From Zygaena filipendulae (lineage: Eukaryota; Arthropoda; Insecta; Lepidoptera; Zygaenidae), in NCBI GenBank assembly GCA_907165275.2, contig OU015675.1, positions 5,783,501 through 5,847,500 on the forward strand: a stretch of 64,000 nucleotides of DNA, in the 5' to 3' direction. Below the pieces are notes generated by a model, which worked only from the letters and a program-made list of their open reading frames with translations, searched no databases and was not told the origin of the DNA. Position numbers and translations under genes: made by a program. Shown here piece after piece: positions 48,001 to 58,860 of this stretch. Position 1 is the stretch's first letter, and each line of letters opens with the position of its first letter.

Positions 48001-48669
48001 AATATTTAAGAATAATTTTGCACTATACTGGTATAAAAAAAACTATAAAATTTCGTAGCTATCTTTCATTCTATATTTCGAGGCGGACTTACCTTATAAA
48101 TTTAATAAAGAGTGACACATTGAATACAGAGTGCTTTAAAATATTCTCACCTGGTGGAATGAAAATTAATAGTCATTTTAATATGTTATTTATTCCGCGG
48201 AAAAAATATGAAAGCATAATTATTATTATTTCTTACAAATATTTATTTTTATTGGATTTAAATCCAATAAACATCCAAGCCCACACGTAATTAATTGAAA
48301 TGAAAATTCCTATTTTATATACTTTACAGAGTGGATTTTTCAAGTGGTCGTTGAAGGCTAAATCTGGCACTACGAGTATAATAGCGAAAAACTTTCAAAG
48401 GCATCTCGGCAATTTTGTTAAAATATGATTAAAACTGACTAATAGTTAAAAAAAAAATTAACCGAAAATCGCACCTGTCGATTAAAAAAATTAATAAATT
48501 TACAATATTATGTATTTGAAATGTAAGAAAAAATTCTAATATTTTCTATAAAAACTTGCAAAATTCAATAATATTTTTTTAGCAGTTGCCCATTCTCTGG
48601 CAGAAGTTCATATATATAGGTAACTAACATATTTGTTTATGTGTAGAAATATTTATTTAAAAAATAAAA
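45071..48669. other. No recognised gene apart from the SINE at 46027
   Basis: Very AT-rich. Contains an A-run of about 20 bases at 46537-46555 and a CTACGCCGTAG / CTACGTGG-rich palindromic patch (47570-47640) similar to 23500-23580. No convincing exon. Confidence 0.45.
46027..46290 (+). mobile_element. Degenerate tRNA-headed SINE
   Basis: GCGCCGTTGGTGTAGTGATT is an A-box-like tRNA head and GCGGGTTGCATCCC a B-box-like sequence. Downstream it continues with AACATTTGTAATTACCTTC. A frame of 79 codons runs through but has no protein-like features. The 3' limit is uncertain. Confidence 0.5.
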
Positions 48670-48814
48670 ATCCTTAATATTATAAATGCGAACGTAAGTT
48701 TGTTTGTTGGTTTGTTACGCTTTCATGGCATAACTACTAAACTGGAATTTTGCGTACACGTTGTCAGGAGTACAAAAAAGGACATAGGGTACTTTTACCA
48801 CGGAGGACAGCTAG
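48670..48814 (+). mobile_element. Helitron with shortened 3' end
   Basis: 5' TCCTTAATATTATAAATGCG; after GGGTACTTTTACCACGGAGG it ends GACAGCTAG, having lost most of the usual hairpin. Confidence 0.6.
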
Positions 48815-49239
48815 TGCATAAATACATAACGCGCTAAAAAAATAACTTTCAGCAATATAGATTTTTTGTTAACTCAAACCCGATTCGGACTTCGGAGACG
48901 ACCCATTTTTCTAATGTCAATATCTGCTTCATCACTCAAAGTCGCACAGCGAAAATCTGCGGCGTATTTAATTTAGAATAGGAAATGATGGAAAGTTTGT
49001 TCTAAATAAATCGTTATACTGCGCCCGTTTTACCTCATCAACCAATCACCGATCCAACTCGTTACGCTGTGAGGCGACAGCTGATTTCCTAGTCCATTAA
49101 AACACCGGTTTCAAGAAATGATAGACGAAAAACATAAATAGATTTTATTGGTTGTTCTTTTGCATAATTATAATTATGTGTGACAGACACAGGTTACTTT
49201 TTATCCTGAGATTTTATTTCATTATCCTACACAAAATTT

Positions 49240-49770
49240 TGCACTCTGAGATTAACTCCCCCCCACTTTTATCGTTAGTAAATTTAAATACTCATTGTAG
49301 ATCGCGTAAACCATCCACTTTTGTTCTTAAAACCTTTCGCAATAACACCTCCTTCTATAACCCCATAGTGCGCATGTGTCGCCAGTATAATGAACTCGTA
49401 AGTGAAACGGACGCGGTGGACATTTTTGATTCACGTTTAAATACTTTTAGACGGCTGATCTTGGATGTCTTCCGGCCAATTCAGTCTTTTAACAGCTGAA
49501 CTTTACTATAATAAATAATTACTATGTTTATATCTAAAGCAGCAATGTCACTATTCTTAGTTATTTACTTTTTCTTAAATTTATACCTACCTGTTTATAA
49601 TTAATTTACATGTTTTAATTAGCGGTTTTAATTTTAAGCATGCTAGGGACACAAGTAATAAGATTGTAGTCGGACTTCTGTTTTATTAACCCTTCTGTTT
49701 TATGATCGTTAAGACTGTAATCTGTTTTGTGTTCTAAATAAATAAATAAAATAAATAAATTCCCGCGGGA
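49240..49770 (+). mobile_element. 5'-truncated LINE 3' end with AAAT tail
   Basis: The frame ending at 49499 contains NTHCRSRKPSTFVLKTFRNN and YNPIVRMCRQYN, which resemble the last part of Jockey/CR1-like ORF2 proteins. After the stop there are 240 bp of AT-rich 3' UTR and then GTTCTAAATAAATAAATAAA repeats (about 49730-49760). It abuts a degenerate Helitron 3' end. The subfamily is not determined. Confidence 0.55.
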
Positions 49771-49861
49771 ACTCCGAAATGAACGCGGGGAACAACTACT
49801 AGACATTTTTAAGTACCTATATAAAAGGTGGCAAAATTAGTTGCAAATATTTACAGGGCTG

Positions 49862-50270
49862 AAAGCATTTATTTATTTAAGCTTATTGCACAACATGGTA
49901 CAAAAGGTGGACTTAATGCCACAGTGGCATTCTCTACCAGTCAACCTTCACGGTGTTCAGAAAGTGTGCTTGGTGGTGCTTGAGAGGAGCTAAATATAAT
50001 TTCCTAGTACAATACAAAATAATACATAATATAGTATAAATTATTATACATAAAACAAAGCTGAGATACAAATGCACAGAGCATACCTACGCACAGCATG
50101 CTACACATTCCGAGTATCTACTGCCTACTAAAGAGATGCTGATATACCCTAGTTCTGAAAACATTCTTGCTCGTAGATTGACGAATGTCAGTGGGCAGAG
50201 AGTTCAAAAGCTGGATAGCCTGAAAAGTGAAAGAATCTTACCCTAGCTGAGATCTCACTTACCTGTTTAA
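49862..50270 (-). mobile_element. LINE 3' end, minus strand
   Basis: Read on the minus strand, this encodes DSFTFQAIQLLNSLPTDIRQ followed by STSKNVFRTRVYQHLF and a stop, the conserved C terminus of CR1/Jockey-like reverse transcriptases. A stop appears just upstream of that peptide, probably after a small deletion. The 3' UTR includes the GGCATTAAGTCC-type motif and ends in an AAATAAAT tail (seen as ATTTATTTATTTAAG at 49870). The related 3' UTR at 41700-41850 indicates a family present at least twice. Confidence 0.6.
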
Positions 50271-50587
50271 CCCAGCTGAGTTACGTTAAGTACGTTAAGT
50301 ATACGTTATAACAAACAGGATAAGATATTATATCTCTATACCTACCTAAGTTTATCAAAAAAGTGTTTGTTAATTCATTCGTAGGTATATTGAATCAATA
50401 TGATAATATAGATTACAGACTACTTATTCATAAAACATTTATGAGTTTAGCCAATTGCCACAGATATAAAATAAAGTATATAATACTACTTCGTAATATG
50501 AAACAAATACCTAGTGCTCCCAATTCATTCTATTATAGTAAGACCATTAAATTCTAGTGAATCAATTCGCTCAGTTCAGAATACAGA

Positions 50588-50750
50588 GAATCCTTACTAC
50601 CTACCTATTTTCACGCCTTCACGGCTCAACTGATCACCATAAAATTTTGTATACCTACATGTTGTCAGGGGTACAGAGAAGGACTTAGGGTACTTTTATC
50701 TTGGAATTCCCGCGGGAACTCCGAAATTAACGCGACTGAAATACAAGGGA
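50588..50750 (+). mobile_element. Helitron fragment
   Basis: CACGGCTCAACTGATCACCA, GTCAGGGGTACAGAGAAGGA, CCCGCGGGAACTCCGAAATT; 3' terminus eroded. Confidence 0.55.
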
Positions 50751-51177
50751 ACGAAAAAAAACACTTTTTGTTCTAACGACGCTATTTTTCTTCGTCTTTA
50801 TTTATAAGCCAAGCGAACCGACCATGCTTATTCGGCGCAATATAGGGTTAGTAGCGGCACGCTTGATCTACAATGCGCTATATCTGTAGATTCAGCCAAA
50901 CTTCATTTAGGTACTCTAGTTCTACGTAGTTTAATATAATAGTTTTGAGAACTTCCAATGAGCTGTCACAAGACAAAATTGGATTCCTTCGCCGTCTCTT
51001 GCCTGACAAATGGACTCCTGGCTTCAATATATTTAATGTCAAAATGTTTGTCAGTTTGTTAAGCCAGTACACCACAGTCTATGTTTAAATATAGCCTATT
51101 GGCATGCAGACAGACAGGTATTTTTTAACCACTATTTTGGATTCTGCTTACCATAATAAAATCCTCTTCTAATGGCC

Positions 51178-51516
51178 GGTTTACACTTCCAAGGAGTAAG
51201 TTAATAAGTAAGTTCAAATTACCAACTTACTTAATCGAAAAGTAGTAAGCAACGTCCAAACGGTGAGCATCCGTAAGTAAGTAAGTCCAACAATACATTT
51301 CTTTACCCTACTTTATGCCGGCCGCCGTCCTCACGGCGGCAAGTAGTAAGTAATGAGTTGGCGGGGAGCGGGTGTACGCGCTACTGCCCTGTCCAAAAAA
51401 TAGAAGAGGAACTGGTTCCTTTCTATCCTGCAGCAAGTTGCTAATCACTTACTTACTTGCCGGCCGGCATCCAAACGTGGTTTTTACTTACTCACTTACT
51501 TATGGAAGTGTAAACC
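51178..51516. mobile_element. 339-bp MITE with GGTTTACACTTCCA ends and TAAGTAAGT subterminal repeats
   Basis: 14-bp TIRs GGTTTACACTTCCA / TGGAAGTGTAAACC. Inside each end lie many AAGTAAGT or ACTTACTT motifs, a layout typical of transposase-binding subterminal repeats. The central part is GC-richer (GCCGGCCGCCG, CCTCACGGCGG). The target duplication is unclear. Confidence 0.65.
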
Positions 51517-51677
51517 ACAAACAACATAAACTCACTTTCGCATTTATGAAATGCAAAATTTCATAATGATTGGGTTGAGCCGTTTAGGCACAAACAAACA
51601 AACTCATTTTCGCATTTATAACAATAACTATTTTAGACATATACCTACAACAATTTTTCAGGAAATAATTATTATTT

Positions 51678-51908
51678 GGCCATAGATAAGCAATAGAGTG
51701 TTAACCCACACTGGAGAAATTTTGAGTAAATCATGTTTTAAAATTGTAGCGTCATTTTGTGTCAACATTTTTTATGTTCAACATATTGTTACATATTCAA
51801 ACAATGTAATAAGGTAAACACACAATTGAAAAACGTTCTCATACTTTCAATAAATCTGTATCAATAACTTAATTTTGTGGGTTAACACGTTATTGCTTAT
51901 CTGCGTCA
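51678..51908. mobile_element. GATAAGCAAT MITE, copy 4
   Basis: Same TIRs and core; ATTT is duplicated at 51674-51677 and 51909-51912. Confidence 0.8.
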
Positions 51909-51989
51909 ATTTATACCTATACCTAGCCTAGCTGTCCCTATGTCCCTGACAACGTATATGCAAAATTTAATGGTGACCAAGGGAAATAC

Positions 51990-52507
51990 GTATTCATTTT
52001 TTATATATACCTAAACATAAAAAAGGGTTTGGATAAATATTTCAAAATACTGAATACTGAAACTGAAACTAATTTTACTAAAATTGCGAGCGGGTATTCG
52101 TCTGACAGCGCACAAACAATTACACCAAAAACAACTCATTGTGACCTATGTACAGCTTAGGTATCGTAAATCGTCACACTACATAAAATGCGAGCCGCAA
52201 TTGCATCGCTGTGTTTAATCGAAATCTTAGTCGAAGAGACGGCGCGCGGCGCATTGTTTTGTTTTCGTCGTGTTAGGTATATCGATTCGTCCAAACCGTT
52301 AGAGATGGCGGCCGTTAAATATGAAATAGTGACGAATAAAACTTCGTATAGGTATCTATCATATTCAATGGCCTATAATTTGCGGAATAGGTCCTTCAAA
52401 CCTACTATTTAAAACAAAAAAATCATCAGTAAAAATACGCTTATATGGTTGAATTTCTAACAGAAATTTAAAGAATCAGACGCTTTATGGGTAATAACTC
52501 CGCACAG
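51990..52507. other. CpG-richer patch of unknown nature
   Basis: 52185-52330 is CpG-rich for this window (GAGACGGCGCGCGGCGCATT, GATGGCGGCCG) and carries a 74-codon + frame starting MRAAIASLCLIEILVEETAR. It is not recognised. It could be a first exon or 5' UTR of a gene lying elsewhere. Confidence 0.25.
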
Positions 52508-52735
52508 CTGAGCTAGGATGCGCAACATGATATGTTTATCGAACGAAAGATAAAATTGTCGACACGACAAATATTTGTGAGCGTCCAAGCAAAAAAGTGC
52601 AGTAGTGGGGTATTGAGTAAAGACTAGATTCGGTTAAATTTTTTTTACCACTGGTAGACAAAACGATATATTATGTCGACGAGAATCGACAAAATGGCTC
52701 GATAAAATTTTATCATGTTGCGCATCCTAGCTCCA
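52508..52735. mobile_element. 228-bp MITE family, copy 3
   Basis: Almost identical to copy 2 in sequence and orientation. CAG is duplicated at 52505-52507 and 52736-52738. Confidence 0.85.
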
Positions 52736-53260
52736 CAGGTCTATTAATAATAAGATTGCGACAGTGACGCGTACAACTAATAAAAATTAACATAAAATTG
52801 ACGTGTTGAAACTTATAATAGTGTCAGAAAAGTATAACTTAGGAATTGCATATACTATAAAATATATCTACACGCACTTTTCTTTAACAGTGTTCTATTT
52901 TTTAAATTTTCTAAAGCAGATAAAAAGCAAGCAAGCAAGCTGTGTAGCTTTGTTACAGCAGGTAGAGATCATCGAAGCTAAAATGACGCGCCCTTCCACC
53001 GGGTACACGCACACGCACAACCATTAAAATATGGATACGACACATATAAATCTGGTCTGTCTATTCATCAGAAGTGCGCAATACTGTCGCCGCACTCACA
53101 CTATTAATAAATATTATCTGATACATGATCCCGCACCTCTAAAACTACTATTGAAGTAGTGGGGCGCGTCATTATAGTTTAGATAAGCTCTACCTATTTT
53201 TTCAAGTAGGTATTAGATTTTGCAACTGGCTCTTATACTATACAACAACCAAATACATTA

Positions 53261-53499
53261 TCCTACTAATATTATAAACGCGAAAGTTTGTAAGAATGTA
53301 TGGATGGATGGATAGATGGATGGATGGATGGATGGATGGATGTTTATTACTCTTTCACGCAAAAACTACTGAATGGATTTAAATGAAACTTTACAATAAT
53401 GTAGCTTATACATCAGATTAACACATAGGGTACTTTTTATCCCGGAATTCCTGCGTAAACTCTAAAATTAACACGCGTGAAACCGCGGGGCACAATTAG
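53261..53499 (+). mobile_element. Lep1-type Helitron with GGAT microsatellite
   Basis: 5' TCCTACTAATATTATAAACG preceded by A; a GGAT/GATG microsatellite (about 53301-53342) expanded from the usual GGATGTTTGGATG; 3' GAAACCGCGGGGCACAATTAG, with CTAG changed to TTAG. Confidence 0.72.
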
Positions 53500-53745
53500 T
53501 TTTGAAGTAAATATTACATTACAGTATCGGTAGGTAATCAAGCTTAGGTAGATTCTGCTAGCTTTTGTTTTGGAAACTTGAAAATTATCTATCTGTAAGT
53601 AGATTTTATTTAATAGATTTTCAAATATGGGCGTCCAAACAAAAAGAGTTCCAGTTCTCGACATTTAGTTTCCGAGATATGGGTAGGGAGTTTTGTAAAG
53701 TTGGGTGAAAAAATTGCTTTCGCGATTTTAATTAATTTCATTAAT

Positions 53746-53805
53746 AAACGCTCAATTACGCTCAATTACGCTCAATTATGCTCAAAAACGCTCAATCTCA
53801 ATCTA
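53746..53805 (+). repeat. ACGCTCAATT tandem repeat
   Basis: Four to five copies of an 11-bp unit, then degenerate CTCAATCTCAATCTAC and CAATTTC units. Confidence 0.7.
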
Positions 53806-54867
53806 CAATTTCAAATCTACAATTTCATACATCTCGATCTATACAAGAATAAATAAAAAACTAACCTGACAAGCATGTAAAAGTGTGTTTTTTTTTCAAT
53901 AGGACAAGCTTTAAAAATGCTTTTTCTCAAATCGAGTTTTTACAGAATTTCGACTTCAAATGTCTGTTAAAAGATGTGTGCTCATACTCGGTCGGTAGAT
54001 ATCCCTTGTTCGGCTACCTATTTAAAAATTCGATTCGATCAATTTGCCAACGTGCCCTTCGCTTTTTTGTTTACCTATGTAAAATGTTATCCTCCGCCTT
54101 CAAAAGTTTTTTCAAATCCGGAGTTCCGCAGGACTATAATTATCACTACCACCTAGCGATAATGTCAGAAACTAGGTACTGAACGTATTTTCATGTGATT
54201 TTCACCAATAGATAGAGTGATTCATGATTCAGGTTGAAGGTAGGTTCCTTTATCATTTGTCAAGGTTTTGTGTAGGCAACGGCGGATCCAGGGGGTCATG
54301 ACCACCCCCTGAGCTGGTTCCAGGACTTAGGTGGACCACTAATTGAACATAATGATTTTATTTATATATTTTGTGACCATACAGATTTTATGTAACTACA
54401 TACCTTCAATATTTAATTATGTAATTTAATATATTATAATATAATAACTTTGTATGATGGCAAACGTTTGGGAACGAACGCATCGAAAATTTCAATTTTA
54501 CCGCTCCACACTTGCGCGCGCTTGTCGACTACGACGTAACGTCTAGCTAGACCTAACCTCAATCGGAATCGGAACGACTAAACTTCAACTTTCATAACAT
54601 AGTTCTAAGTTAAAATACTAAAAGAAGAACTAAAAGAAGAAGACGTAAAAGAAAAAATTATTTTGTTATTTAAATATAATATGTATTTTGTCTGTTTCTA
54701 TTTCGTTTGTTGGAAACCCTTGTCGTACCATCTCTTGAACTCTTCACTTTTCCGGAGTTTTGCGTCATACGTCATACCCCTCAACATACCTACCTCTAGC
54801 AGCTAGCTGTTATAACTTATATGACAAATCATTCACCACGGTTATGGAATATAAATAGGCAACGTTT
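53806..54867. other. No recognised gene
   Basis: A palindromic scrap GGCGGATCCAGGGGGTCATG / ACCACCCCCTGAG lies at 54284-54315, of a type common in insect repeats. The rest is AT-rich. Confidence 0.45.
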
Positions 54868-54950
54868 TCAGGCAAAGGGTAGGTACTTTTGTCCCAGAAT
54901 TTCCGCATGAACTCCGAAATTAACGTGGGTGAAACCGCGGGCAACAGTTA
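54868..54950 (+). mobile_element. Helitron 3' fragment
   Basis: GGGTAGGTACTTTTGTCCCA, TGAACTCCGAAATTAACGTG, GGTGAAACCGCGGGCAACAG; CTAG lost. Confidence 0.55.
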
Positions 54951-54989
54951 TAGGTACTTTACAATAAGTGATAGCTCACCTATTGTAAA

Positions 54990-55340
54990 TACATACCAAC
55001 TTACTACCTACTGCACCTAGGTAGTAGGTACCTACCTAAAAACACAAAAACTTGTTAGATACCTACTGACTTAGGTAGGTATGTGAAAGAGCCTGCCCTT
55101 AATTTATTTACATAAAACAAGTAAGTAGGTGACAAAGTAAATAGGTACCTACCTACCGACTTGTTTACTTATTGTTGGTTATTTTTCAACTTGAACTTAA
55201 TTGTTATCAGTACACACTTACAACTAAGTAAGTATGAATGTAGGTCGATCACGCGCTGTAAATTTGGCTTAGGTAAATGCTGTGTAGTCCGATTAAATTC
55301 ATCACACTCTCTACATCCCACAAATTAAGTAAAATAGAAA
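54990..55340. promoter_or_regulatory. TAGGTA/TACCTA-rich tract upstream of the MBF2-like gene
   Basis: From about 54990 to 55160 the sequence is crowded with TAGGTA, TACCTACC and the palindrome TAGGTACCTA in both orientations. The remaining 180 bp before the MBF2-like ATG is AT-rich and holds its presumed promoter. It may be degenerate simple repeat and not a control region. Confidence 0.3.
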
Positions 55341-55694
55341 ATGTTTTTCCATCAATACTTTTGTGTTATTTTTGTGATTTTAAACGTTTTTGTAACCGCG
55401 TGGAGCTACGATTTATATTTAGGTAATGATTTTGGATCACGCATGTCGTACATGGATGTGAAAAAGAATGGATTTTTATTTTTTAAACGATATCAAACGG
55501 TGACTTTTAACTATCCAAATGGTACAAAAATTACAGGAATAGCATGTGTCGATTTAACGCCGAATAAACTTGGAAATGCAAGTGTTGTAGAAGGAGGTCT
55601 AAATACTGACCATGTAAAAATTGAATTGGAAAGTGAAAGAAGTGTGGGTTTGAGATACTCTATAGAAATTTATACTTCATCATTTCGAGTTTAG
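55341..55694 (+). CDS. MBF2-family small secreted protein, 117 aa
   Basis: A single uninterrupted 117-aa frame. Residues 1 to about 22 form a hydrophobic signal peptide (FFHQYFCVIFVILNVFVTAW), followed by the mature start near SYDLYLG. The body carries the pattern typical of the insect 'transcription activator MBF2' family: an aromatic strand (RYQTVTFNYPNGTKITGIAC), VVEGGLNTDHVKIELES, and a final YSIEIY strand, at a length usual for the family. Despite the name, most MBF2-like proteins carry signal peptides and their function is unclear. The ATG at 55341 is preceded by AAAATAGAAA, a fitting insect context. No AATAAA was found just downstream. The gene lies 457 bp upstream of WDR48 on the same strand and need not be related to it. 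The intronless structure could mean an old retrocopy, but the frame is intact. Confidence 0.8.
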   Translation: MFFHQYFCVIFVILNVFVTAWSYDLYLGNDFGSRMSYMDVKKNGFLFFKRYQTVTFNYPNGTKITGIACVDLTPNKLGNASVVEGGLNTDHVKIELESERSVGLRYSIEIYTSSFRV

Positions 55695-56151
55695 TTGATT
55701 ATTGATTATGTTTAACATTTTAGATTTATTTACTTAATTATATCTTTAGTCATAAATTTTCTTAACATTTTGACATATTTTCGAATATTTTTAATTAGTA
55801 CCTATATCTGATTTATTTTTCGAACGAAAGGTCGTTTTTTATTACGAAAAATCATTTTCAAAGAGTGACAAAAAGCTGACCATGCTGACCAGATATACAA
55901 AAGTGCTCTGTGCTGGGTGCTGACCAACGAACAGGCTACCATAAGTACTCTGTGCACCTACCGTGCCAAACGTCATCTTACCATGAAACGTCAAAATTCT
56001 GTCACTCGGTCGCAGTCCCTTGTCAGTTGTCACACACTTCAGAATTGGAATTAACTTGACACTTGTCATTTATTGTCGTGGAGCTTGAGCTCGTACATTA
56101 GTGTTTTTTTATATTATTAAAAACATAATTACACATTTAAAATGATGGAAA
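55695..56151 (+). promoter_or_regulatory. Spacer between MBF2-like gene and WDR48, presumed WDR48 promoter/5' UTR
   Basis: These 457 bp must hold the 3' end of the MBF2-like gene and, most likely, the WDR48 promoter and leader. The second half is less AT-rich and lacks recognisable mobile elements, unlike most of the window. No TATA box or initiator can be placed with confidence. Confidence 0.35.
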
Positions 56152-56171
56152 ATGGCCTCCACGATGCGTAA
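56142..56171 (+). CDS. Upstream ORF overlapping the WDR48 start
   Basis: Two back-to-back ATGs at 56142 and 56145 open a 9-codon frame (MMENGLHDA) that ends in TAA at 56169-56171, about 20 bases inside the WDR48 coding sequence and in a different frame. A ribosome starting there would terminate and could re-initiate only at a downstream in-frame ATG (for example 56164) or fail. It may damp WDR48 translation if the transcript begins upstream of 56142. No transcript data are available to show that. Confidence 0.4.
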   Translation: MMENGLHDA

Positions 56172-57672
56172 GAAAACACAAGTGTCGTTTGTGATCCGCG
56201 ACGAGGAGGAGCGTCGCCACAAAAATGGTGTTAGCTCGTTACAGCTGGATCCTGTGTCAGGGCGGCTTTATTCAGCCGGTCGGGACGGGATTATACGCGT
56301 ATGGAACACCGCAACTGGGCTTCAGGACCGGTATATTCAAAGTATGGAACACCACACTGACTGGGTCAATGATATAGTGCTGTGCTGTGGCGGAAAGAAC
56401 CTCATAAGTGCCTCGTCCGATACAACTGTGAAAGTATGGAACGCGCCCAAAGGTTTCTGCATGTCAACGCTGAGGACTCATAAGGATTACGTACGTACTT
56501 TGGCCTATGCAAAGGACAAAGAGCAAGTTGCCAGCGCGGGTTTGGACCGTGCCATATTTTTGTGGGACGTGAACACTTTAACCGCTTTAACAGCAAGTAA
56601 CAACACAGTGACTACTTCTAGTCTGGTCGGTAACAAAGAGTCCATTTATAGCTTAGCAATGAATCCTCCTGGTACAATTTTAGTCAGTGGTTCAACAGAG
56701 AAAGTTCTGAGGGTTTGGGATCCCAGAAACTGTTCCCGGCTTATGAAATTGAAAGGACATGCTGATAATGTTAAGGCACTTGTAGTGAGCCGTGATGGAA
56801 CACAATGTGTATCGGGCAGTTCGGATGGCAAGATTAAACTATGGTCATTATCACAGCAAAGATGTGTGTCAACCATAAGAGTTCATTCTGAAGCTGTCTG
56901 GGCTTTACTTGCCACAGAAAATTTCACACATATAATCTCGGGTGGGCGAGATAGACTTGTGATCATAACCGAATTGAGGAATCCAGAAAATTTCATGATC
57001 ATATGTGAAGAGACAGCTCCTATTCTAAAGTTGTGCTTCACGGCCGATCAGCAAGGCATTTGGGTGTCAACCTCAGAGTCTGACATACGTTGTTGGAAGC
57101 TACCTCCAATAAACTTCCTCAACTGTGAAGCTTATAATCAAAACAGTTACAATACAAATAACTTGTATCAAACACAACCAACCCATCACATTCCTGGTGG
57201 CCCGGCCATTAAACATTATACAGTATTGAATGACAAACGTCACATTTTAACAAAGGACACTGCCAATAATGTGGCATTGTTTGATGTTTTGAAGGCATGC
57301 AAAATAGAAGACTTGGGTGAAGTCAACTATGAAGAAGAGGTTAAGAAACGTTTTAAAATGGTTTTCGTACCGAATTGGTTCAATGTTGATTTGAAAACAG
57401 GCATGTTGACTATACATTTGGGGCAAGACGAGACTGATTGTTTGGGCGCCTGGGTGAGTGCAAAGGATGCAGGTTTAATTACAGACAATGACATTGATCA
57501 CAAAGTGAACTTTGGTGCTTTGTTATTGCAAGCTTTATTAGCTCATTGGAACCATCCAAATCGTGTGAACGAAGCGGGTCAGAAGATGATTGGGAATAAC
57601 TATTTCAATGTGCCACTGCATACTCCGCTGATTTTCAGCGAAGTTGGTGGACGCACTTTGTATAGATTGCAG
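56152..57672 (+). CDS. WDR48: WDR48 coding exon 1 (residues 1-507)
   Basis: This single 1521-bp exon encodes the whole beta-propeller and the following ancillary region, ending in GGRTLYRLQ. The donor is CAG|GTTAGA at 57672/57673. Reading through the donor adds only 16 residues before a TAA at 57721-57723, so intron retention would yield a 523-aa protein lacking the C-terminal SUMO-like domain. Most animal WDR48 genes split this region into many exons, so the lack of introns here suggests intron loss (inference). Confidence 0.95.
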
Positions 57673-58813
57673 GTTAGACTTCTTGATTTTATTCATAGAA
57701 TAATGAGTTTAGTCTTAGAGTAACCCCCATTGGCATGTCGCATTCAAAATAAGGAGTATATTATGCTTTAAGTTATCTGAAAAGACAAGCCTGTAAATGT
57801 CTGTATGTGTTCTGGGTTTAACATTTAGGTGCTGAACTTCTATAAGTCTATAAGTTCTATATCAATTCAATTGATATTTGTTACCCATAGTACAAGCTCT
57901 GCTTAGTTTGAGACCAATTAATGACCCATTGTGAATTATTATATTACGAGCTTGTACTTCGCGGTTTTACCTGTGGTAATTTCGGTATTCCTGTGGGAAT
58001 TTCAGGATAAACTATACATATTAACCTTCCTCATGAATCACATGATAACCTTAGTGAAAACTGTTCAGTAGTTTTTGAGTTTATCGCAAACAGACAACAG
58101 ACAGGCAGATGTGGCAGAGGACTTTGTTTTATAATGTGTACTTAGGATTGATGTTGAATAACAAAAAAAATTACCAGCTACATCCTGATAACAAAGCTAC
58201 TTTTCCTTTTGTAATATTAGCATGGATATGTTAATGCGATATCCAGGTGGGGGATGCTGGTGGCGAGACAGAAGGTAATCTCCTGACGGAGACGGTGCCC
58301 TCGTGGGTGGTGGACGCTGCGGTGGAAGTGGTCGCGCCGAAGCTCGTCAAGCTGCCCTTCTACCTACTGCCGCACTCCAGCTGCCAGAGCAAACAAGACA
58401 GACAGAAGAAGGTACATTACTGGCATTATTATTATTATACACTAGTAACTAGGGGGAACTACCCTTCCCGCCCAATCCTTTATCCCAGGATAAAAATAGT
58501 GTTAATAATATTATGTCTCTTGAAACTATTGATCATGTTTTTTTTTTCTCTTAAGTATATTATTAAATCGAAGTGTCCGTCTGTAATATTAAGATTATCT
58601 GCTGAATGCCTTCTATTCTAATAAAGCTCCTGCCCTCTATAGGAATATTTTCCCTTTTTTTATAGGGGGCAGGCTGAATGCCTTCTATTCTAATAAACAG
58701 GCAGGAGCTTATCATTACTTATTACGATTGTACTTATTTTATCTTTATGGTATCAAATAAACTTTTTAACCGACTTCCAAAAAGGAGGAGGTTCTATGTT
58801 CGATTGTATGTAT

Positions 58814-58860
<47 letters not shown>

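Noticed and set aside
57673..57723. Extension of WDR48 to a 523-aa single-exon protein
   Set aside because: The 16 extra residues are intron readthrough; the conserved C terminus is found in three further exons joined by good splice sites.
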